Assembly: GCA_942492735.1 (NCBI GenBank)
Contig: OW818648.1
Coordinates: 1,550,001 to 1,614,000 of the forward strand
Source: Sporobacter sp942492735
GTDB taxonomy: Bacteria > Bacillota > Clostridia > Oscillospirales > Oscillospiraceae
Direction of reading: 5' to 3'
DNA: 64,000 bases
The first letter of the stretch is position 1. Each line of letters starts with the position of its first letter. Below the pieces are notes generated by a model. That model was not told the DNA's origin, ran no database searches, and saw only the letters and a program-made list of their open reading frames with translations. Shown in pieces: positions 15,565 to 24,123 of the stretch. A program made the position numbers and the translations under genes.

Positions 15565-15897
15565 ATGATAAAAAGCAAGGCTTTCTATAAAAATCTTGAG
15601 AAGCTGAATATTGTACAAAAACTGCCATTATCGGATGATGAAAAAAAGGTTTTTCAGGACACTGATGAAAATCAGTTACCAGATGACATTTTTTTAGGTG
15701 ATGTCTATAATGATGAGTCGAAATATTATAGATATCCAGCAATATCTGAGAATGAAATGAATTTAAGATTGGCTGCACGAAATGCTGTTAATCTCGAAAC
15801 CATTAAGAAGTGTGCCGTTTATTTTACTACATTATCAATTATCTCAATAGCTCTATATATTGTTGCGTTATTATATAGGGTTATTTCAAATGCCTAA
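15565..15897 (+). CDS. small membrane-anchored hypothetical protein
   Basis: 110 residues from ATG 15565 behind GGGAGGGATAAAG. The N-terminal two thirds are hydrophilic and acidic (LPLSDDEKKVFQDTDENQL). Residues about 83-106 form one hydrophobic span (YFTTLSIISIALYIVALLY), giving a tail-anchored topology. I recognise no family. Base composition is A/T-richer than the housekeeping genes, in keeping with the accessory pocket between tRNA-Lys and the palindromic repeats. Confidence 0.6.
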   Translation: MIKSKAFYKNLEKLNIVQKLPLSDDEKKVFQDTDENQLPDDIFLGDVYNDESKYYRYPAISENEMNLRLAARNAVNLETIKKCAVYFTTLSIISIALYIVALLYRVISNA

Positions 15898-15949
15898 ATT
15901 TAGGTATAGTGTGTTACTTCTCAGACAAAAGTTATACCAGTTTTAAGGT

Positions 15950-16050
15950 AAGACAAGGGGCTGTTCTGCTGTCTGATAACACTACTCATAAACTGCTTTT
16001 GAATTACATAAGAGTATTGCGGCAAGACGAATGAACCGTCCCCTCGTCTT
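15950..16050. repeat. palindromic mobile-type repeat, copy 1 (MITE/REP-like, ~101 bp)
   Basis: It begins AAGACAAGGGG and ends AACCGTCCCCTCGTCTT, so the termini are inverted repeats. The interior CATAAACTGCTTTTGAATTA and AGAGTATTGCGGCAAGACGA matches copy 2 at 16517-16617. It has no coding capacity. The left arm has drifted (GGGGCTGTTCTG versus GGGGACGGTTTCTG). Confidence 0.75.
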
Positions 16051-16116
16051 GTTCTGTAATTAATGTTGAATTTGGTCGTTTATTGCCTTATAATCAATGC
16101 GAAGGGGAGTTGTTGT

Positions 16117-16503
16117 ATGCCTGATAAGAGCGATAGGAATGAATTATCCGGAGCGGATATTGTCTTTGTTTTAACAGCGCTGGATGCAATTAGGGAAGAC
16201 CTTAAGGAGTCGTTGACAAACGAAAAAACGCGTGCGAATGCACAATGGAATATTGATCTTATAAATTCAGCAAAAAAGAAGATAGATAACCGAGAGATAC
16301 GGTTTTCAGATGATGAATGCAGAGTCATGTATATTGCTGCGCTTGAAATGCGTGATTTGATGAATAAAATACTTGACGATAAATCGAGCGTTGAGTATGA
16401 CCGTGAAATGGCAAGATCAACGCTTCATTCCGCCAATGCGATGCTGCGTGTGTTGCGAAAAACTTTCATTGAAAACGGTATTGAAGTTGACGACTTACTT
16501 TAA
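16117..16503 (+). CDS. hypothetical helical protein between two palindromic repeats
   Basis: 128 residues from ATG 16117 with GAAGGGGAG upstream. Predicted all-helical, charged, with the segments DIVFVLTALDAIREDLKE, DLINSAKKKIDNREIRFSD and RSTLHSANAMLRVLRKTF. No membrane span, signal peptide or enzyme motif is seen and I do not recognise a family. It is bracketed tightly by two copies of the same 101-bp palindromic element (ends 66 bp before, starts 14 bp after), so the three together could move as a unit. Confidence 0.6.
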   Translation: MPDKSDRNELSGADIVFVLTALDAIREDLKESLTNEKTRANAQWNIDLINSAKKKIDNREIRFSDDECRVMYIAALEMRDLMNKILDDKSSVEYDREMARSTLHSANAMLRVLRKTFIENGIEVDDLL

Positions 16504-16516
16504 TCCCCCCAAAAAA

Positions 16517-16617
16517 CACAAGGGGACGGTTTCTGCCGTCTTGAAACAATACTCCTAAACTACTTTTTCGTTACATAGGAGTATTGCTGCAAGACGAGTG
16601 AACCGTCCCCTTGTCTT
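16517..16617. repeat. palindromic mobile-type repeat, copy 2
   Basis: It starts ACAAGGGGACGG and ends CCGTCCCCTTGTCTT. The terminal inverted repeats pair over about 12 bp, better preserved than in copy 1. An internal short stem ACTCCTAA...TTAC...AGGAGT also pairs. It overlaps the 3' end region of the convergent ComFB-like gene and may serve as its terminator. Confidence 0.75.
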
Positions 16618-16620
16618 GTT

Positions 16621-16920
16621 TTAGTGCAGGGGACATTCTTTGACGATTTTGAGGGCTTTTGCTACCTGAACAACGACTTCAAATTGGAAGGTTGAATTCA
16701 TAAACCCGATTTCAGCCAGTAAGGTACCCTTTGTGGTTGTTACGTATTTGGACGGTAAGGAATTCAAGGCGATTGCACAAGCGTTGAGCTGGCATTTTTT
16801 GCAGGTGCACATGTCGATTTCTTTCATCGCGTGCAGCACAGTGGTCCTAACCAGATCTTCTACGATGTTTACTAATATGAATTCATCTTTGTCAGATTGC
16901 GTAAGCTTTTCTGTGTTCAT
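16621..16920 (-). CDS. late-competence ComFB family protein
   Basis: 99 residues from the ATG at 16920, preceded by GGAGACAGCATA. It carries the ComFB signature HAMKEIDMCTCKKCQLNACAI, with three Cys that form a metal site, followed by ALNSLPSKYVTTTKG. The Bacillus ComFB gene lies in the comF competence operon; cyanobacterial relatives bind cyclic di-nucleotides. No comFA or comFC is present here, so it stands alone. Two GGDEF-type cyclases elsewhere in the window make a cyclic-nucleotide link conceivable but unproven. It converges on palindromic repeat copy 2. Confidence 0.85.
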   Translation of the reverse strand: MNTEKLTQSDKDEFILVNIVEDLVRTTVLHAMKEIDMCTCKKCQLNACAIALNSLPSKYVTTTKGTLLAEIGFMNSTFQFEVVVQVAKALKIVKECPLH

Positions 16921-17073
16921 TATGCTGTCTCCATGCCTAATATAGTAGCTATAAATGATTATCTTATCGCGAATTCGAAATCGCGCGGAAATCACTGATA
17001 TTAGTGATTATACCACAACAATGCATAAAGTTTCAATAAAAGAAGGTTCATGGATTAAGTAGAAGCAATCAAC

Positions 17074-17769
17074 TCAACTTTCAACCTTGGTAAAGACGTC
17101 CGAATTATTGATGATCAATGTATTCTCATCGTCCCCGTATTGATATTGTACTGTGATATCGTCTGTGCTTTTGTTTTTGTATGCTTCTTTTTGCCCTGCC
17201 GAAGCGGGATTGGGATACCAGCTTTCCTTAATATCTGTGAGCAGAAGCTCTCCGCTTTTGTTGTTAATTGTGTATCTACCTTCACAAACAACGCCGCCGT
17301 CGAGAACGATGCCGGAGCTGATGATTACATATCTATAGGTGCCGTCGTTTCTGAACAAATACCATTCTCCGTTATATATGCTTCCTGAAGCATATCCTGT
17401 CACAGGATCCACCAGAGTGCCCGATGGACCTTCTGTAGACCATAGGCCGACAACAGCTTTGTCAGCTACTAAATCCATATCATTGGAGGGTTGGAGTGTA
17501 TCCTCGCTGCCGGTATCGTCGGCAGCCACATCGGCATTTGATGTATTGGACGGTTTTCCGTCGTGGTTGTCGGTGGTCAACCGGTCAAATAAGATAACGA
17601 CTGCTATACAGGTGAAGGACGCGGCTAACACGATAGCCAGTGCGATAACCCAGGCTTTGGCGGCGGAAGCAGGCTGCGGTGGCACGGTTCCGGCCTTGAG
17701 ATTCATACCGCACTTTGAGCAAAAGGCGCTGCTTTCGGGTAATTCTTTGCCACAATTTGAACAGAACAT
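17074..17769 (-). CDS. zinc-ribbon membrane-anchored protein with extracytoplasmic domain
   Basis: 231 residues from ATG 17769 behind GGGAGGTAGATTG. Residues 1-20 form a zinc ribbon, MFCSNCGKELPESSAFCSKC. One membrane span follows at about 38-62 (AWVIALAIVLAASFTCIAVV). After a low-complexity Asp/Ser/Thr linker, an external domain contains GLWSTEGPSG, WYLFRNDGTYRYV and GRYTINNKSGELLLT. This resembles the small beta-barrel DUF5640-like lipocalin-type modules common in Clostridia. The function is unknown. The same zinc-ribbon/membrane/outer-domain plan recurs at 39999. Confidence 0.75.
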   Translation of the reverse strand: MFCSNCGKELPESSAFCSKCGMNLKAGTVPPQPASAAKAWVIALAIVLAASFTCIAVVILFDRLTTDNHDGKPSNTSNADVAADDTGSEDTLQPSNDMDLVADKAVVGLWSTEGPSGTLVDPVTGYASGSIYNGEWYLFRNDGTYRYVIISSGIVLDGGVVCEGRYTINNKSGELLLTDIKESWYPNPASAGQKEAYKNKSTDDITVQYQYGDDENTLIINNSDVFTKVES

Positions 17770-17962
17770 CAATCTACCTCCCTTAAATCGGACCAGCGCT
17801 GATGCAACATAAATCCAATATATCATTGAGACAGAGAGATTTCAATTCAACATGCCAACAAGATGATGCCGTATTGTTTTGTATGTATTTGAAAAATTGT
17901 ATTATTGCCTTGTCAGTGTTATAATATTTGACATTAATATATCTATCAGAGGAGAAACAGAT

Positions 17963-18334
17963 ATGGCTATGGTCGATTGTCCCAGCTGCAAGAAAATTGT
18001 GAATAATGCGTCGCAGAAGTGCCCGAATTGCGGGGCTTCTTTAAAATCAGGTTTAGCAAGCAAAGGTTCCCCTGCATATCAAAAAATGCATACGATATTC
18101 ACGGTCTTAATGTACATCAGTGGTGTTCTGCTGTTTCTGGACCTAACTGGAATCGCAAAGACATACGTCGGTTCGTTTCTGGTCGGTGTCGCATTTGTTA
18201 TAGAGGGTTACGCACGAATCAAAAGTGAAAAAGAAGAGGGCAATACTGAGAAAAGCAGAGCGAAGATAGTTATCGTCATCGGGGTGTTCTTTTTTATCCT
18301 CGGGATTGTGTACCTCTATTTCGACTTGCAATAA
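17963..18334 (+). CDS. zinc-ribbon small membrane protein
   Basis: 123 residues from ATG 17963 (AGAGGAGAAACAG upstream). The N-terminus MAMVDCPSCKKIVNNASQKC plus PNCG gives a C-x2-C...C-x2-C zinc ribbon. Three hydrophobic segments follow (about residues 44-62, 66-85 and 102-121), the last two separated by a charged SEKEEGNTEKSRAK loop. No catalytic motif is visible. It is divergent from the zinc-ribbon gene at 17769 across 193 bp and could share regulation with it. Confidence 0.75.
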   Translation: MAMVDCPSCKKIVNNASQKCPNCGASLKSGLASKGSPAYQKMHTIFTVLMYISGVLLFLDLTGIAKTYVGSFLVGVAFVIEGYARIKSEKEEGNTEKSRAKIVIVIGVFFFILGIVYLYFDLQ

Positions 18335-18347
18335 AGAGCAATAAAGC

Positions 18348-18395
18348 GCAAATCCCCCTTGTGATTCAAAAAGAGAAATCACAAGGGGGATTTGC
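18348..18395. terminator. bidirectional terminator between convergent genes
   Basis: A 19-bp perfect stem (GCAAATCCCCCTTGTGATT and its complement) with a 10-nt loop, lying between the convergent genes ending at 18334 and 18398. Confidence 0.85.
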
Positions 18396-18397
18396 GT

Positions 18398-19315
18398 TCA
18401 TGCTCTGGAAAACATATTTAAGAGGCGCAGATAATGGTTTGACTCGCGCAGCACATGGTCGGCAAGAAGCGGGATGATAATCGATTTGATCTGGCAGTAC
18501 AGAATGCCTTGAACACCGGCCGCATTGAAATCCCGAATCTCGTTCGTTGCGCGCAGACTGTCCGCGGTCACCTTGCTCAGAGGTATTGTCCGATCCATCG
18601 CTTGCCTGGCGTCGGCTGTCAGCTGATCGAATTGACTGCCGAACTGATCGGCTGAAATAATCAGGTCGTTTTCGGTCGGATCGAGAAGTCCGCGGATAAA
18701 CTTTGAATGCTCCGCCATGATACGGTTCCAGAAAGTCTCCTGCTCAAGGGCTTGCTGCTCGAGATTAGTATCCATCCGGCTCTGCAGCTTCTGGAGCGTT
18801 GATAGATAGAGCTTTGCTTCTCTGAGAATATGGTCCAGTAGCAAAGGATAGTTCATGGTAAACATTTTGCATGCCAGGACATCCGATAAAATACCGGTTT
18901 TAAGCTGGATAAGTCCGCCGACGAGCTTGATGGCGTCCTCGTTGAGCTTTGAAACGCGCTGCTCGAGCATGGGGTTGGTGACAATGCCGCCTCCAGCGAG
19001 GCCGGCCTCGGCTTGTGTAATGCTGATTTGGAGCGCGACGCCCGTATAGAATGCTGACGCCTGCTCGGCATGCAACGTATAAGGCGTGAAGACCTCGCCC
19101 GAGGCCAACACGTCCTGATTGACAACGCCGTTTGACAGGGAAACAACATCTGTTAAGAGACCATCAAACGCTCTTCTGAAGGCATCCGCTTGATCGGTGA
19201 AACTCTTGTCCTTCGGTGTAAATGCGGCTTCGAGGAAAAATGAATGCTCTTTCATGATTCTGGCGAAAAATAAGTGAAGCGCAAGAGACTGCTTTATATA
19301 ATCGTTGCTTGTCAA
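18398..19315 (-). CDS. DUF2935 family protein
   Basis: 305 residues from TTG at 19315 (AGAAGG 9 nt upstream; MTSNDYIKQSL). The protein is a tandem helical repeat: each half starts with an ARIMKEHSFFLE or NRIMAEHSKFIRG segment and ends with LLLDHILREAKLYLSTL or LLADHVLRESNHYLRLL. The repeating Glu-His and Asp-His pairs are characteristic of DUF2935 and suggest a ferritin-like di-metal four-helix arrangement. The family is common in spore-forming Firmicutes. The physiological role is unknown. Confidence 0.85.
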   Translation of the reverse strand: MTSNDYIKQSLALHLFFARIMKEHSFFLEAAFTPKDKSFTDQADAFRRAFDGLLTDVVSLSNGVVNQDVLASGEVFTPYTLHAEQASAFYTGVALQISITQAEAGLAGGGIVTNPMLEQRVSKLNEDAIKLVGGLIQLKTGILSDVLACKMFTMNYPLLLDHILREAKLYLSTLQKLQSRMDTNLEQQALEQETFWNRIMAEHSKFIRGLLDPTENDLIISADQFGSQFDQLTADARQAMDRTIPLSKVTADSLRATNEIRDFNAAGVQGILYCQIKSIIIPLLADHVLRESNHYLRLLNMFSRA

Positions 19316-19438
19316 AATAATAAACCTTCTTTTTAAGTATTTAGTCTGCTGTTCATTATATGACCGGCACCAGTGAAGCGTTTCGAAACGAAGGGTCCGC
19401 GGGAAGACCGCAGACCCTTGTGACACTATTTATTCACA

Positions 19439-20749
19439 TCATATGATGGGAGCGGTGGTTTCCGCCGGCAGGCTAACAGCGGGGCTGACGGCTTCGACGA
19501 TCAGATTACCTGCACCGTCATCCGTTACGGTGATGCCCAGAATATTCATCATATCCGCAAGCTTGAAGTAGTTGGCGCCGCCGATTGTATAGGTGTTCAG
19601 GTCGTATGCGGTTTCGCCGGCTAAAAGGCCGGGTTTCGACGCTGTCACAACGGCGGCATGGCCGGCTTCAAAAGCGCCGAGAATCAAATCAGACGAATAG
19701 GGGACACCAAGGAGCAGATCGATCCTGTTTACGGCACTGTTCCATGAGACGTCGAAGGCCATCGACGTGCCGTTTAATAAAACGGCGATATCACGCAGTT
19801 TATAATAGGTATCGCCCAGAACCCGATAAGCTGAGAGCTGATACGGAGCTCCGTTGACGGCGATGTTTGACACTGCTGTTACGCCGATGGCTTTGACATC
19901 GGTGGTTTTGACAGGAAGCTCAAGCTCTCTGGCATAATACTCGTCATACGTACATTTGGCATTGTGGACAGCGGTCGCCAATGTGACACCGAGATACCGG
20001 AGATGCCAGGGTTCGTTTGTAACACCGGTGACGCCCTCTTTCCCAGCCGGATACCGGATGATAAAGCCGTACTTATGCGCGTTATTGGCCATCCATGTAT
20101 TGATGCTGGCGCTGGAAACAGACGAGTTGATCCGGGAGAAGTCAACAGACAGTCCTGTCTGGTGTTCACTATAGCCCGGTCGGGCGACCCGAAGCTCCCG
20201 CGTCGCGGCAGAATTCGGGTTGTTCGGATCGAGAAAGCTCGCATAAACCGCCGCTTGCTTGGCATAGTTTCTGTAAGATGAAACAGCCCAAATAGGATAC
20301 CCGTATTTTTTTGCGTCCGCGCACAGCTTTTCAAAGGCAAGCCTGGCATTATGTGTGAGCTGTTGCGTGCCGTAGCTGTAAGTACTGTTGATTCTCTCAA
20401 GACGCTGTGGGACAAAATCAGCGGGCAGAGGCCTGTACTTGTTGACGAGCACGTTCGTGTTGTATGGGTCCGCGATTGCGACAGGGTTGGTATAGAAAAG
20501 CTGGTCAAGTCCGATATTGACATAGGTGATAATTGCATCGAGCGTATAGTCCGGATGGATCAGCCGATAGTTTATATAACGCTCTGTATTTTCACTTTTA
20601 TAATACGGATAACTTGTTGATTGGGACAGTTCCGAAGCGCATTGCTCCATAACTGCGGGTGCTATGACGTCTGCTGCTTTGGCTTGAAATGCGAATGAAG
20701 AAATAAAAATAATGCCGAGAACAAGAGCGATTGCTCGTACTGCTTTCAT
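19439..20749 (-). CDS. secreted D-alanyl-D-alanine carboxypeptidase (VanY/M15B) with copper-amine-oxidase-like wall domain
   Basis: 436 residues with signal peptide (residues 1-25, ending FQAKA). The peptidase domain, about 120-285, has the zinc motif SEHQTGLSVDF and the downstream EPWHLRYLG, which give the His, Asp and His ligands plus catalytic Glu of M15 peptidases. Residues about 310-430 hold a stalk domain of the copper-amine-oxidase N-terminal type (YRVLGDTYYKLRDIAVLLNG and the repeat ANYFKLADMMNIL). These domains anchor many Clostridia exoenzymes to the wall. The enzyme trims the terminal D-Ala of peptidoglycan stems. The long stretch before the catalytic domain (residues 40-115) is of no known family. 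Confidence 0.9.
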   Translation of the reverse strand: MKAVRAIALVLGIIFISSFAFQAKAADVIAPAVMEQCASELSQSTSYPYYKSENTERYINYRLIHPDYTLDAIITYVNIGLDQLFYTNPVAIADPYNTNVLVNKYRPLPADFVPQRLERINSTYSYGTQQLTHNARLAFEKLCADAKKYGYPIWAVSSYRNYAKQAAVYASFLDPNNPNSAATRELRVARPGYSEHQTGLSVDFSRINSSVSSASINTWMANNAHKYGFIIRYPAGKEGVTGVTNEPWHLRYLGVTLATAVHNAKCTYDEYYARELELPVKTTDVKAIGVTAVSNIAVNGAPYQLSAYRVLGDTYYKLRDIAVLLNGTSMAFDVSWNSAVNRIDLLLGVPYSSDLILGAFEAGHAAVVTASKPGLLAGETAYDLNTYTIGGANYFKLADMMNILGITVTDDGAGNLIVEAVSPAVSLPAETTAPII

Positions 20750-21011
20750 ATCGTGTGTTCACCTTTATCTATCTATTTGGCTAATTAAAGTATAATGCGG
20801 TGAGGTACAAATGTCTACAACGCCGATAACAAAAACAGACAACTTATACTATAATTATATTATATACTGTGTCTTACAATATTTTCGGTTCTGCCCGAAA
20901 AGAATCTTTCCATTTTTGCTGGAACTTTGATATAATTGCTTCAACAAAATAACATGCGTGCCAAAATCGCTGAGTAGCGCAGCGCAATGTAGCGGCACAA
21001 AGGAGGATTAT

Positions 21012-21656
21012 ATGAAAGTAGTCGCCATAAATGGAAGCCCGCGTAAAACGTGGAATACGGCGCAAATGCTCGAAAGTGCTTTATCCGGCTGTAAGGACGC
21101 GGGCACCGAAACGACGCTATATCATCTCATCGATCTCAAATTTAAAGGCTGCACCAGCTGTTTCGCCTGCAAACGCCTCGGCGGTAAAAGCTATGGTAAA
21201 TGCGGCATGCGAGATGATCTGACTGAGGTTCTCGATGGCGTCTGGGACGCAGACGCATTGATCATCGGCTCGCCGGTCTATTTTGGAGATGTAACGGCAG
21301 ACACGAGGGCGTTTCTCGAGCGCTTCTGGTTCTCGATTCTAATGTATAATAAAGAGCATATGATCCGCGCGCCGAAACGTATGCCTGTCAAAATCATTTT
21401 GACGACAAACGCGCCGGAATTCGGTTTTCACAAAGCGCTCAACGAAAGCCTTTTCGGTGCAATGAGCCATTTTATCGGGCCGACAGAGCTCATCGAGGCC
21501 AATGCGACGCTGCAGTTTGACGACTACAGCAAGTATGACGCCAGCATGATTGATGGTGAAGACAGAATGAAGCGACACAATGAAGTTTTCCCGATTGATC
21601 TGAAGAATGCCTACGAAATGGGTCGGCGCGCGGTCGAAGAGGCAAAATCAATCTAG
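21012..21656 (+). CDS. NAD(P)H-dependent flavodoxin-fold oxidoreductase / iron-sulfur flavoprotein-like
   Basis: 214 residues from ATG 21012 with AAAGGAGGATTAT. The flavodoxin-like fold begins KVVAINGSPRKTWNT, the FMN-phosphate loop. The GCTSCFACKR...GKCGMRDDL segment is the Cys-rich loop seen in the NADPH-dependent FMN reductase and iron-sulfur flavoprotein group (C-x2-C-x-x-C type). The GSPVYFGDVTADTRAFLERFW segment covers the FMN ring. It probably transfers electrons from NAD(P)H to small quinones or nitro-compounds. It lies alone, 50 bp before an ABC-F gene. Confidence 0.88.
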   Translation: MKVVAINGSPRKTWNTAQMLESALSGCKDAGTETTLYHLIDLKFKGCTSCFACKRLGGKSYGKCGMRDDLTEVLDGVWDADALIIGSPVYFGDVTADTRAFLERFWFSILMYNKEHMIRAPKRMPVKIILTTNAPEFGFHKALNESLFGAMSHFIGPTELIEANATLQFDDYSKYDASMIDGEDRMKRHNEVFPIDLKNAYEMGRRAVEEAKSI

Positions 21657-21706
21657 TATATCGCAACAATCAAATTCTGCATATTTTAAGAAATGGATGA
21701 TAATTA

Positions 21707-23311
21707 ATGATTAATGTTAACAATCTCAGCCTTCAATACGGCGGAACCGTGCTATTTTCGCGTGTTGACCTCCAATTTATTGCCGGCAACTGCTATGGCG
21801 TCATCGGTGCAAACGGGTCCGGGAAATCCACCTTTCTAAAAATCCTGGCCGGTGAGCTGGAACCGTCGAGCGGCAGCGTCGAAATCAAAAAGAAGGTCCG
21901 CATGTCCGTTCTCAAGCAGGACCAGAACATGTACGACGCACATAGGGTCATCGATACCGTCATCATGGGGAATACACGTCTTTATGAGTGCGGACAGGAA
22001 AAGGATGCTTTATACCTGAAGGAAGACTTTTCCGACGCGGACGGCATCAAAGCGGCAGAGCTGGAAGAGGAATTTGCGGAGCTGGGCGGCTGGGAGGCGG
22101 AATCGAACGCATCGCAGCTGCTGCAGGGCTTAGGGATTGGTACCTCGCTTCACGAGCTACTCATGAGCGATATGGAACCCCGCCAGAAGGTTAAGGTACT
22201 GCTGGCGCAGGCATTATTCGGGAAACCCGATATTATCCTGCTCGATGAGCCGACAAATAATCTGGACGTAAATTCCGTTGTCTGGCTTGAGGATTTCCTG
22301 ATGGATTATGCAGGGACTGTCATCGTCGTTTCGCATGACCGCTACTTTCTCAACACGGTCTGCACACATATCGTTGATATCGATTTTAATAAAATCAGAA
22401 TGTATGTAGGCAACTATGACTTCTGGTATGACTCTAGCCAGATGATGCAGAAGCTGATGAAAGATCAAAACAAGAAAAGCGAGGATAAAATTCGAGACCT
22501 TGAGGATTTTATTAGGCGTTTCTCTGCAAACAAATCGAAGTCGCGGCAGGCGACGTCACGCCGCAAAATGCTCGATAAGCTGACCTTGGAAGAAATGCCG
22601 GCCTCATCACGCCGTTATCCGTGGGTCGGATTTAAAATGGACCGAGAGCCCGGAAAAGACCGTCTGTTTGTGACAGAGGTGTCAAAGACAATAGACGGCG
22701 TTAAGATTCTCGATAATATTACCTTCATCATGGGTAAAGACGATAAAATTGCCTTTATCGGGTCTAATGAAATTGCGATAACGACCATGTTTAAAATACT
22801 GGCCGGTGAGATGGAGCCGGACGAAGGCACCGTCAAGTGGGGGGTCTCCACGTCACAAACCTACTTCCCGAAGGATAATACAGAGTATTTCAGCGACGAA
22901 CTGGGCATGATGGACTGGATGCGCCAGTTTTCCGAGGACAAGAGGGAGAGCTATCTCCGCACATTCTTAGGCCGCATGCTCTTCTCCGGCGACGATGTCT
23001 ATAAGGAGGTCCGGGTATTGTCCGGCGGCGAGAAGGTACGGTGCATGCTGTCTAAGATGATGCTCTCCGGCGCCAGTATTCTTATGTTCGACCAGCCGAC
23101 AAACCATCTTGACCTCGAGAGTATTGCCGCGCTCAACAACGGCATGGATGACTTCAAGGGCAATATCATCTTTACCACCCACGACCACCAGATGATCCAG
23201 ACGATTGCCAACCGCATCATCGAGTTTGTCGACGGCGGAAAAATAATCGACAGAACAATGACCTACGACGAGTATATCGACATGAAGCGCGCACAGGAAG
23301 CAAACAACTAA
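21707..23311 (+). CDS. ABC-F family ATPase with degenerate second site
   Basis: 534 residues, two ATPase domains and no membrane segments. Domain 1 has an intact Walker A GANGSGKST (residues about 36-44) and Walker B ILLDEPTNNLD, but its signature region reads MEPRQKVKVLLAQALFG in place of LSGGQ. Domain 2 has a degenerate Walker A GSNEIAITTMF that lacks the Lys, a normal LSGGEKVR, and Walker B MFDQPTNHLD with Gln for the catalytic Glu. A linker of basic residues (RRFSANKSKSRQATSRRKML) joins them. This is the YbiT/YkpA-like ABC-F subgroup, which acts on the ribosome. With one composite site degraded, ATP turnover would be asymmetric. Confidence 0.88.
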   Translation: MINVNNLSLQYGGTVLFSRVDLQFIAGNCYGVIGANGSGKSTFLKILAGELEPSSGSVEIKKKVRMSVLKQDQNMYDAHRVIDTVIMGNTRLYECGQEKDALYLKEDFSDADGIKAAELEEEFAELGGWEAESNASQLLQGLGIGTSLHELLMSDMEPRQKVKVLLAQALFGKPDIILLDEPTNNLDVNSVVWLEDFLMDYAGTVIVVSHDRYFLNTVCTHIVDIDFNKIRMYVGNYDFWYDSSQMMQKLMKDQNKKSEDKIRDLEDFIRRFSANKSKSRQATSRRKMLDKLTLEEMPASSRRYPWVGFKMDREPGKDRLFVTEVSKTIDGVKILDNITFIMGKDDKIAFIGSNEIAITTMFKILAGEMEPDEGTVKWGVSTSQTYFPKDNTEYFSDELGMMDWMRQFSEDKRESYLRTFLGRMLFSGDDVYKEVRVLSGGEKVRCMLSKMMLSGASILMFDQPTNHLDLESIAALNNGMDDFKGNIIFTTHDHQMIQTIANRIIEFVDGGKIIDRTMTYDEYIDMKRAQEANN

Positions 23312-23355
23312 AAGCTAATTATCAACCCCCTATACGTTCTTATCGTTTTGGGGGG

Positions 23356-23384
23356 TTGACAAATCATGAGGCACGTTGTAAAAT
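23356..23384 (+). promoter_or_regulatory. tRNA-Val promoter
   Basis: TTGACA (23356-23361), 17-bp spacer, TAAAAT (23379-23384), 16 bp before the tRNA. Confidence 0.75.
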
Positions 23385-23399
23385 ACACATCACTGACAT

Positions 23400-23475
23400 G
23401 GACAGTTAGCTCAGCTGGTAGAGCATCCGCTTGACGTGCGGAGGGTCATAGGTTCGAGTCCTATACCGTCCACCA
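23400..23475 (+). tRNA. tRNA-Val (anticodon GAC)
   Basis: Acceptor GGACAGT pairs with ACCGTCC except one A-C mismatch at position 5:68. Anticodon loop TTGACGT, T-loop GTTCGAGTCC, encoded CCA. It has its own promoter and terminator, so it is a single-gene unit. Confidence 0.95.
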
Positions 23476-23518
23476 AAAAGAAACGACGATTTCCGATAGG
23501 AAATCGTCGTTTCTTTTT
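23476..23518. terminator. tRNA-Val terminator
   Basis: An AAAAAGAAACGACGATTTC stem and its perfect complement around a 5-nt loop, immediately after the tRNA CCA. Confidence 0.9.
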
Positions 23519-24123
23519 GGTATTCTTATCTATTACTTTTTCTCTTTTCTTTTTTCTTTACAAATCGTCGTTTCCAAAATAAAACAATAAGGCAGAAGAA
23601 CCGGCACGTGCTTTCTATCCAGTGACGCGAATTCTGCCACAAGTACATGCTTAACACAACATATAGTCGACGTTTATTTGCATACCGCAGATTGTATGAA
23701 TTATAGTAAGTAATATAATGCATAATATATTTATATAAATTATTATATAAATTATTATATAAATTATATGAAAAATATGTTTACAAATTGTTATAACTAG
23801 CGTACTGTATAACTATGAGTAAATTGGGTTTACTAAGGATTCCGATACAAATCCATTATGCTTTTAGTAGTTTCAACCTTTTTAGAAAAAAATATAATTG
23901 TACGGTATCGTTCTTGACCAGAAGAAATGCAGGAAATATAGATATAATATGAAGATATTAAGAATGTTAATAAAGTATTATGTTCAGAGCCTGTTACTCT
24001 TTCTGGGAGACAGGCTCGTTTGTTTATTTCTGTACATTAACTCATATAAGCATATAACAACTGAAAAAATATAGGCGATTTCGAACCCTGCGGTAATGAT
24101 CAGGCTATAAAGAAAGGAGAAAT
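23519..24123. other. 605-bp A/T-rich spacer without a supported gene
   Basis: It holds a 12-bp tandem repeat TATATAAATTAT in three exact copies (23732-23767). A terminator-like hairpin GAGCCTGT/ACAGGCTC with TTTGTTT lies at 23987-24024, with no gene before it. The leader of the decayed nucleotidyltransferase gene has AAGAAAGGAG at about 24111-24120. A 65-codon minus frame at 23526-23723 lacks a ribosome-binding site and family features. The A/T-rich character contrasts with both flanks and suggests lost or foreign DNA. Confidence 0.55.

Noticed and set aside
23526..23723. 65-codon minus-strand frame after tRNA-Val
   Set aside because: A/T-rich, no ribosome-binding site, Tyr/Arg-rich random-looking product.
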